Source: Oscillospiraceae bacterium (GTDB taxonomy: Bacteria; Bacillota; Clostridia; Oscillospirales; Oscillospiraceae). From it: DNA of 22,496 nt. Numbering within the stretch: the stretch's first letter is position 1; every line of letters starts with the position of its first letter. The DNA lies in contig JAISKU010000076.1 of the NCBI GenBank assembly GCA_031261245.1, positions 1 through 22,496 of the forward strand. Direction: 5' to 3'. The notes under the pieces were generated by a model. That model did not search any database and was not told the DNA's origin. It worked only from the letters and a program-made list of their open reading frames with translations. Of the stretch, positions 15,288-21,095 are shown piece after piece. The translations under genes and the position numbers were made by a program.

Positions 15288-16781
15288 TCAGTCAAGCATC
15301 GCGAGCGCGAGCACGTTTTCTTCCGTCGCCTCTGCACGTCTCACCTCGCCCGTTATGTGCCCGTTGTGCATTACGATGATGTTGTCCGCCACATTTATTA
15401 CCTCGGTGAGCTCCGAGGAGATGAATATGACGCCGATGCCCTGCTTTGCGAAGTCGCAGCACATCTGATAGACCTCCGCCTTCGTACCCACGTCAATACC
15501 CTTTGTCGGTTCGTCGAGGATGAGTATTCTCGTGTCCATGAGATCCGAGGTCCACCTCCCGAGGATTACCTTCTGCTGGTTTCCGCCCGACAGCTCCGAC
15601 ACGATTTTGTCGAGCGACGGCGTCTTGATTGAATATTTTTCGACGGCCCTTTCTGCTAAATCCTCCGACTTCTTGCGGCTTATAAACAGACCGCTCATCA
15701 GCTTATCCAACACCGGCATGCTTATGTTGTCCGTGATGTCGCGCCACATGACGAGTCCCTGGTCTTTTCTGTCCTCGGGGCAAAGCGCTATTCCGCGGTC
15801 AATCGCGTCCTTTTCGGAGCTGAACTTGCATATCTCGCCGTCTATCTTTATCTCTCCGCTCAGTATTGGATCGGCGCCGAATATCGCTCTGACGACCTCG
15901 CTGCGTCCGGCTCCGATAAGTCCCGCGAACCCGACTATTTCCCCCTTGTGGAGCTTGAAGCTCACATCGTGGACCATGTCGTTGTTCAGATTGTTTACCT
16001 CAAGCAATACTTCGCCGATGTTTTCGTTCCGGCTCAGGTTCGAGTATGTATCGCCTATATCGCGCCCTACCATGGCCCTGATTAGATCCGACTCATTCGA
16101 CTCGGCCGTGACCATCGTCTTTACCATGCGCCCGTCCTTCAGCACCACAATCTCGTCCGTAATCTGGAATATCTCCGCAAGGCGGTGCGACACATAGATG
16201 ATTATCTTGCCCTCCTCTCGGAGCTGATTAATCAGCCGGAAGAGTATGGCGATTTCCGTGTCTGTAAGCGGCGCCGTCGGTTCGTCAAACGCGATGATTT
16301 TCGAGTCGCGCCTGTACGCCTTCATGATCTCCACCATCTGCTGATAGGCCACCGACAGTCTCCCCACGGGATCCTCGGGGTCAATCGGCAGACCGAACTT
16401 GTCGATAATCTCCTGCGTTGTTTGGAGCATCTTCTTCTTATCGAGCACCCCGAATCGCTTCGTAGGCAAATCGCCCGCGAATACGTTCTCTATGACGCTC
16501 ATCGACGGGGCGAGCTGCCTCTCCTGGTATATGACGCTTATCCCCTTTGTGATGGCGTCATACGGGGAGGCGATGCGGTTTTCCTCGCCGTTTATGATAA
16601 TCTTTCCCTCGTCCGGCTGCGTGTCTCCGCTGAGAATTTTCAGCAGCGTTGACTTACCCGCGCCATTTTCGCCCAAAAGCGCCACAACTCTGCCCTCCGA
16701 GGCGCGGAAGCTGATGTCTTTAAGCGCCTGTACACCGGGATAGGCCTTTCCGATACCGCTGAATTCTATATATTGAGCCAT
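15288..16781 (-). CDS. Tandem ABC ATPase of a ribose-type importer (497 aa)
   Basis: This cytoplasmic energising subunit has two fused nucleotide-binding domains, the normal layout and length for the RbsA/MglA group. Domain 1 has Walker A GENGAGKST (37-45), signature LSVAYQQ (142-148), Walker B and catalytic Glu IIAFDEPTAPL (162-172) and switch His199 (YVSHRLAEIF). Domain 2 has the family's degenerate Walker A GLIGAGRSE (287-295, Arg for Lys), signature LSGGNQQK (397-404) and ILILDEPTKGID (419-430). The switch position in domain 2 lies in FISSELTEV, with Ser-Glu where His is expected, which is also typical of this group. The ATG follows AGGAGG closely. The gene lies between two permease genes (23 and 18 bases) and may also serve the third permease at 7116-8099. 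Confidence 0.96.
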   Translation of the reverse strand: MAQYIEFSGIGKAYPGVQALKDISFRASEGRVVALLGENGAGKSTLLKILSGDTQPDEGKIIINGEENRIASPYDAITKGISVIYQERQLAPSMSVIENVFAGDLPTKRFGVLDKKKMLQTTQEIIDKFGLPIDPEDPVGRLSVAYQQMVEIMKAYRRDSKIIAFDEPTAPLTDTEIAILFRLINQLREEGKIIIYVSHRLAEIFQITDEIVVLKDGRMVKTMVTAESNESDLIRAMVGRDIGDTYSNLSRNENIGEVLLEVNNLNNDMVHDVSFKLHKGEIVGFAGLIGAGRSEVVRAIFGADPILSGEIKIDGEICKFSSEKDAIDRGIALCPEDRKDQGLVMWRDITDNISMPVLDKLMSGLFISRKKSEDLAERAVEKYSIKTPSLDKIVSELSGGNQQKVILGRWTSDLMDTRILILDEPTKGIDVGTKAEVYQMCCDFAKQGIGVIFISSELTEVINVADNIIVMHNGHITGEVRRAEATEENVLALAMLD

Positions 16782-16804
16782 AGGTTTTCCTCCTATCCTT
16801 GTTG

Positions 16805-17773
16805 TTATTTCGCGGACGCGAGTCTCTTGTTGTTAAAGTAGTCAAACGTAAGCGCGATCAGCAGCAGGGCGCCGGACGCAACCGTCTGCCAGTACGGGCT
16901 GAGTCCGACAGTTGACAGCCCCGCGTTAAAGCCGTTGAGCAGAACAAGGCCGACAAAGGCTCCCCCCATTCCACCGGAGCCTCCGCCGAAGGACACGCCT
17001 CCGAGAATTGCGCCCGTCATACCGGCGAACATACCGTTTGCTATACCGTTTGCCGTGGCCGCCTTCAGGCGCGCCGCCTGGAGCATGCCGGCAAAAGAGC
17101 CGAGCACGGCGTTGTTTATAAACAGTATGTAGGATATTTTCTTCGGATTCAGTCCGGCGAGCTTTGCCGCCGTCGGGTTTCCTCCGACGAGATAGAGCAT
17201 TTTCCCGAATTTCGATTTCACGAGTATGACTCCGTAAATCGCAAAGATAATAAACGTGAAAATAATGCTGACAGGAAGCACACCCTTGATTCGGTAAGTT
17301 CCGAACCATACTATCGGCGGGCTGTCAACGTCAATCGAGAAGCCCTCCAGGCGCACGAGCATAAGACCCTGCACTATGTACGACACCGCCATCGTCGCAA
17401 CAAACGGCTGGAATTTGATTTCGTTTATGAGCACGGCGTTGAGCGTACCGACCGCCGCCGCTATAACGAACACTCCGAGTATGGCAATCGGCCACGGTAA
17501 ATGCATCTGCAAAAATGTCCCGAGCATGGCGCCGGACAGCAGCGCCACCTGCGCCGTAGACAAATCAACGTTGCCCGCGATCATCAAAAACGCGGCTCCG
17601 CACGTGAGATACGCTGTGACGACCATCGAGTTCATGATATTCCTGATGTTATACCAGGAGAGGTACTGCCCCTTTGACACAACCGTGAAGATTGCCGCCA
17701 AAATTACGTATAGGACAAGCAGCACAATCATTTTTGATCTCGTAAACCTCGAAAACCATGTTGAACGTTCCAT
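16805..17773 (-). CDS. ABC sugar transporter permease, first gene of importer (322 aa)
   Basis: This RbsC-type permease carries MIAGNVDLSTAQVALLSGA, INEIKFQPFVATMAVSYI, the coupling loop GGNPTAAKLAGLNPKKIS (about 197-214) and GVSFGGGSGGMGGAF. I choose the ATG at 17773 (MERSTWFSRF) because GGAGG (17785-17781) lies 7 bases before it. An in-frame ATG at 17779 would leave a single base and cannot be used efficiently. Its close similarity to the orphan permease at 7116-8099 points to duplication. Its start overlaps the stop of a possible small leader gene as TAATG. A promoter lies about 250 bases upstream (18054-18026). Confidence 0.93.
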   Translation of the reverse strand: MERSTWFSRFTRSKMIVLLVLYVILAAIFTVVSKGQYLSWYNIRNIMNSMVVTAYLTCGAAFLMIAGNVDLSTAQVALLSGAMLGTFLQMHLPWPIAILGVFVIAAAVGTLNAVLINEIKFQPFVATMAVSYIVQGLMLVRLEGFSIDVDSPPIVWFGTYRIKGVLPVSIIFTFIIFAIYGVILVKSKFGKMLYLVGGNPTAAKLAGLNPKKISYILFINNAVLGSFAGMLQAARLKAATANGIANGMFAGMTGAILGGVSFGGGSGGMGGAFVGLVLLNGFNAGLSTVGLSPYWQTVASGALLLIALTFDYFNNKRLASAK

Positions 17774-17883
17774 TAACATTCCTCCAAAATTTCTTCTATA
17801 GGTGAATATGCAGAAACGAATTTCGGAAGCTCCGCGAGCCGAAGAGTACGCCGTTTATACTCTGATAGCCCATCTCCTCCCAT
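17773..17883 (-). CDS. Possible small leader gene coupled to the permease (36 aa)
   Basis: This hypothetical gene starts at the ATG at 17883 (MGGDGLSEYKRRTLRLAELP) and ends IEEILEEC. Its TAA overlaps the permease ATG by one base (TAATG, 17775-17771), a classical coupling arrangement. GGAG lies only 3 bases before the ATG, which is tight. The same frame is open farther upstream to a GTG at 17940, which would give 55 aa with two more cysteines (SCADC) and include the inverted repeat 17895-17934 in the coding part. The permease ribosome site GGAGG lies inside its last codons, so its translation would melt or mask that site. No homologue is recognised, and an open frame this short can occur by chance. 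Confidence 0.35.
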   Translation of the reverse strand: MGGDGLSEYKRRTLRLAELPKFVSAYSPIEEILEEC

Positions 17884-17894
17884 TTTCTCCGCCG

Positions 17895-17934
17895 TTAGAC
17901 AATCTGCACAGGAATCCGCCCGATTTTTGTCTAA
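17895..17934. promoter_or_regulatory. Wide inverted repeat, candidate operator or RNA stem
   Basis: TTAGACAA (17895-17902) and TTGTCTAA (17927-17934) are perfect 8-bp complements separated by 24 bases. Their centres are 32 bp apart, close to three turns of DNA, so both arms face the same side of the helix. It lies about 85-125 bases inside the predicted importer leader. It could be an operator bound by a multimeric regulator or an RNA stem just before the small leader gene. Confidence 0.45.
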
Positions 17935-18025
17935 TTGCACAAAACGCTAACTTTGCCGCGCGCAAATTATGTACATATTATTAACACAAGCGGCCCCGAA
18001 AAGCAAATACCAAAACTTGTATGTA

Positions 18026-18054
18026 CTTATAGTTTGTATTCTATGCTAAAACAA
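18026..18054 (-). promoter_or_regulatory. Sigma-A type promoter for the importer operon
   Basis: On the minus strand TTGTTT (18054-18049) and TATAAG (18031-18026) are separated by exactly 17 bases. Transcription would start near 18019. It begins 8 bases after the terminator hairpin of the upstream block, a compact terminator-promoter junction. The -35 matches 4 of 6 consensus bases and the -10 matches 5 of 6, consistent with a promoter that needs or allows regulation. Confidence 0.6.
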
Positions 18055-18061
18055 AATCGTG

Positions 18062-18090
18062 AAAAAGCCCCCGGGAATCCGGGAGCTTTT
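18062..18090 (-). terminator. Rho-independent terminator of MoaF-cupin-flavoenzyme block
   Basis: A 12-position stem (18063-18074 with 18079-18090) has a 4-base loop and lies 15 bases after the flavoenzyme stop codon. One position is C opposite A on the plus strand, but G-U in minus-strand RNA. The helix is therefore continuous only in the minus transcript, where UUUUU follows it. The core CCCGG/CCGGG resembles the terminators at 403-430 and 792-823. Confidence 0.85.
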
Positions 18091-18104
18091 CCACCAATTT
18101 TCAG

Positions 18105-20090
18105 TTAGTATCTCCCGATGTCGCGCGCGACAGTGTACGCCGTCGCAGTCGATTCCATGATGTTCTTCGGAGTCAGGCAGTCGCCCACCTGCCAGAACTG
18201 CGGCGCGCGGTCGTGGAACGCCGACGCCTCCTCGGCGCGCGCGGCCTGACCGACGGCGTAGATCACCGTGTCCGCCTCGTACCGCGCCTCGCCGTCCGGG
18301 CCCTCGCCCGTGACGCCCTTTTCGTCGATTTTCTTCGCCCGCGTGTTGAAGTGGAGCCCGATCCCGTACTTGTTTATCTCCACATTCAGCGCGATCGTGT
18401 GAAGCGCGTTGCCCCCGTCGCTTATCCCGGGCAGCATCTCGACTATCTCGACCTTTCGGCCGAGCATCGACAGGTAAATCCCCAGCTCCACGCCCACGAG
18501 CCCGGCCCCGAGAATCACGACCTTTTCCCCCGCGAGCTCCGGATTCAAAAAGACCTCCTCGGCCGCCACCACGTTTTTGCCCTCTATCCCCGGAATGTTC
18601 GGCTTTACCGCACGCGCGCCGAGCGCGGAGATGATAACGTCCGCGCCGAGCGCCTCGACGGCCTCCGGCGTCGCCGTAGTGCCGAGCCTCAGGTCAATCG
18701 CGGAGGCCTTTACCGCCCGCTCCTGAAAGTCCAGATACTCCTCAAGCTTCGCCTTGAACGGCACCTTCTCCTCGCACCGCAGCGTCCCGCCGAGCCGATC
18801 CTTCGCCTCGAACAGCGTCACCGCGTGGCCCTGCTCCGCGGCCGTCAGCGCCGCCTGCATCCCCGCGACGCCGCCGCCGATGACGACGACCTTTTTCTTC
18901 TGCACGGGCGGAAGCTCGTGCTTGTACTCGAGGTCGCGCCCGACCTTGGGGTTTATCGCGCAGTAGAACTGCCCCTCGGCGAGCAGCTTTGAGAAGCACG
19001 ACAGGCACCTCATGCACTTTTTTATCTCGCCGTCGCGCCCCTCGCGCGCCTTGTTCGGCAGATCAGGCTCCGCGATTATCCCGCGCGCCACCTCCACGAT
19101 GTCCGCGCGCCCGGAGGCGAGAATCTCCTCCATTAGCGCCGGATCCGCGAGCGCGCCTACCGTAGCGACCTTCGACTGCTTGATGTGCTTCTTGATCTCG
19201 GCGGCGTACTTCACGTTCACGCCGTCCTCGAGGAACATCGACGGGTGCGTCACCGTGAAAACCTCGCCGACCTCGTGACTTCCGGCGGAGACGTGGATGA
19301 TGTCCACGTGCCCGTCGAGCTGCTTCGCTATCTCAATGCCGTAGTCGATGTCGTACCCGCCCGACCAGCACTCGCTCCCGCTTATGCGCATCTCGACGGG
19401 GAAGCCCGCGCCGCATTTTTTGTGTATCGCGTCCGCAATCGCGACGAGCAGGCGGCAGCGGTTCTCGATAGAGCCGCCCCACCGATCCGTGCGCGTGTTC
19501 AAGACCGGCGAGACGAATTGTGAGAGCAGCCACCCGTGCCCGCCGTGCACCGTCACCATTCCGTACCCGCACCGCTTCGCGAGCACGGCCGCGTCCGCGA
19601 ACTTGTCAATCGTGTACGCGATCATCTCCTCGTCCATCGGGATCACGCGCCGCACCTCCGTGCCGCCCCACATCTCGTTGATGATCTCCGCCTCCACAGG
19701 CCCGTACACCGGGAAATCCTTTGCGGAGACGGCCTTGTTAGAGTACATTCCCGCGTGCTGAAGCTCGACGGAGGCCACCGCCCCGTGCCGCCGGACAGCG
19801 TCCGCGAGCCTCGCGAGGCTGTTGACCGCCGTCGGGTCGTCAAGCCCGATGTGGCGGCTCGGGTTTCCCGTCTGCCGCCCGTATTTTCCGTCCACGACGC
19901 ACTCGCCGACGGTCACGGCGGCCGCGCCGCCTATCGCCTTGCGCTCATAGTACGCCATCGCCTCCGGCGTCAGGTGTCCCTCCGCCGTCAGATCCTGATA
20001 TCCCGTCGGCGAGGTGAAAAGCCTGTTGCGGAAAAGCGCGTTTCCGACCCTTATCGGCTCAAAAAGCAGCGGATATTTCAATACACTCAT
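18105..20090 (-). CDS. OYE-type NADH:flavin / [4Fe-4S] reductase, copy B (661 aa)
   Basis: This paralogue of the 8113-10044 enzyme has the same domain order: FMN barrel with QHAGMY (111-116), HGGHGWLLSQFVSP (182-195) and NTRTDRWGGSIENRCR (198-213); cluster cysteines C359, C362, C365, C377; FAD motif VVVIGGGVAGMQAAL (401-415); NAD(P)H motif VVILGAGLVGVELG (524-537); and QVGDC near the end. It should reduce an activated double bond using NAD(P)H. Both departures noted for copy A recur: the shortened CX2CX2CX11C spacing and Trp187 at the usual Tyr position. The conserved barrel His is retained (GSHEVG, 270-275). It is 18 residues longer than copy A, mainly through an insertion near 120-150. It lies 15 bases after the cupin gene and ends the block, followed by a terminator. 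Copies A and B probably act on related but different substrates. Confidence 0.9.
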   Translation of the reverse strand: MSVLKYPLLFEPIRVGNALFRNRLFTSPTGYQDLTAEGHLTPEAMAYYERKAIGGAAAVTVGECVVDGKYGRQTGNPSRHIGLDDPTAVNSLARLADAVRRHGAVASVELQHAGMYSNKAVSAKDFPVYGPVEAEIINEMWGGTEVRRVIPMDEEMIAYTIDKFADAAVLAKRCGYGMVTVHGGHGWLLSQFVSPVLNTRTDRWGGSIENRCRLLVAIADAIHKKCGAGFPVEMRISGSECWSGGYDIDYGIEIAKQLDGHVDIIHVSAGSHEVGEVFTVTHPSMFLEDGVNVKYAAEIKKHIKQSKVATVGALADPALMEEILASGRADIVEVARGIIAEPDLPNKAREGRDGEIKKCMRCLSCFSKLLAEGQFYCAINPKVGRDLEYKHELPPVQKKKVVVIGGGVAGMQAALTAAEQGHAVTLFEAKDRLGGTLRCEEKVPFKAKLEEYLDFQERAVKASAIDLRLGTTATPEAVEALGADVIISALGARAVKPNIPGIEGKNVVAAEEVFLNPELAGEKVVILGAGLVGVELGIYLSMLGRKVEIVEMLPGISDGGNALHTIALNVEINKYGIGLHFNTRAKKIDEKGVTGEGPDGEARYEADTVIYAVGQAARAEEASAFHDRAPQFWQVGDCLTPKNIMESTATAYTVARDIGRY

Positions 20091-20105
20091 TTTTCTCTCC
20101 CCGCC

Positions 20106-21071
20106 CTATTTCCCGAACGACTTTATGTAACAGCCGCACTGCGCCTTCAGCTCCGCAATAACCGCCGCGTCCTTGAATTTCTCCGGCTCGTGCAGCTTCA
20201 GCGAGTTGTACTCGTACAGAAAATCGTCCCAGCACGTCAGTCCGCCGATATCGTACAGCGCCGCGCCCTTCGGAACCTTCATGCTGCGCGGCAGGAACTT
20301 CGGGATGTCCACAAGGCACTCCGGCCGCGCGATAACCGTCTCCTCGGCGATCTTGAACTCAATCTCGCCCTCCGTCACGTAGAACAGATCGCGCGCCAGC
20401 GGCAGCTCGACCCACTCCGCGTGGAAGCCCGGCGCGAACTCCGCGCGCCATATCTCCTTTTGTCCGCCGTTCTCCCAGCGCCCCGTTATCTGCTTCAGCG
20501 TCACGCCGTCCAGCTCGTACTGGATAATCGGCTTGTCGGGGTATCTCACCGCCGCGACCTCGCTGGCGGGAACCTCGACGTACTCGCCCTGTCCGCGCAT
20601 GAAGAAGTCGTGCTTCGGCATTCCGGAGCCGGGCGCCATCATTTTCGCCCGCGACCCGGGGTAGTGTTCCTCGAGCAGCGCGGCCTCCACCGCGTTGTCG
20701 AACTGGTCGAGATCGCTGAAAATCCCCCTGTACTTCACGTCCTCGTGGAACACCATGCCGTGTATCTCATACGGCTGCAAATGCAGAATACTCCCCGCCT
20801 CAAGGCGCGTCTTTTTCCCGTGCATGTACAGATCCATCGACCCGCTGTCAACGAAAAACGTCTCAAAGCCGAGGTGGTGCTCGTGAACCATCTTCCCGAC
20901 CTCGGGCGCTTTGTGCATGAACGTGTCCGTGAAGCAGAAGAGCTTGTGCTCCCCCTCGGGCAGCAGCACGAGGCGCCCGTCCTCGGCGACCGTGCCGTCC
21001 GGCGTCTTCATCTGGGAGGTGTACTTGTAGCTCGACGGGTCGTTCAGGTCATACAAATATCTATAGCTCAT
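20106..21071 (-). CDS. Bicupin metalloprotein, paralogue 4 (321 aa)
   Basis: This is the fourth bicupin, starting MSYRYLYDLND with a CGGAGAG site 7-8 bases before the ATG. Predicted metal ligands are H63, H65, E70 (VHEHHLGFETFFVDSG) and H104 (AGSILHLQPYEIHGM). The Pro of the usual PG turn before the fourth ligand is Ala here (EAGSIL). The second barrel (ARDLFYVTEGEIEFKIAE, then LPRSMKVPKGAALYDIGG) has no metal ligands. The C terminus (LHEPEKFKDAAVIAELKAQ) differs from the ERAAKPET segment of the other copies, so this is probably an older branch. It lies between the MoaF-like gene (24 bases upstream) and flavoenzyme copy B (15 bases downstream), in an order matching the 10051/8113 pair. Confidence 0.88.
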   Translation of the reverse strand: MSYRYLYDLNDPSSYKYTSQMKTPDGTVAEDGRLVLLPEGEHKLFCFTDTFMHKAPEVGKMVHEHHLGFETFFVDSGSMDLYMHGKKTRLEAGSILHLQPYEIHGMVFHEDVKYRGIFSDLDQFDNAVEAALLEEHYPGSRAKMMAPGSGMPKHDFFMRGQGEYVEVPASEVAAVRYPDKPIIQYELDGVTLKQITGRWENGGQKEIWRAEFAPGFHAEWVELPLARDLFYVTEGEIEFKIAEETVIARPECLVDIPKFLPRSMKVPKGAALYDIGGLTCWDDFLYEYNSLKLHEPEKFKDAAVIAELKAQCGCYIKSFGK

Positions 21072-21095
21072 GTCATACTCTCCGTATCTATTATT

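Larger units (their letters stand above)
17774..18104 (-). other. Control region between the two minus-strand gene blocks
   Basis: This 331-base stretch has no confirmed gene. Read on the minus strand it holds the terminator of the upstream block (18090-18062), a promoter (18054-18026), a 10-bp palindrome TATGTACATA (17977-17968), an 8-bp inverted repeat (17934-17895), a possible small leader gene (17883-17773) and the permease ribosome site GGAGG (17785-17781). The implied leader of about 245 bases is long for a simple importer operon. I recognise no known riboswitch core in it. Confidence 0.6.

Noticed and set aside
17802..17984. Plus-strand 60-codon frame in the control region
   Set aside because: No ribosome site, no recognisable features, and opposite to the more plausible coupled leader frame.
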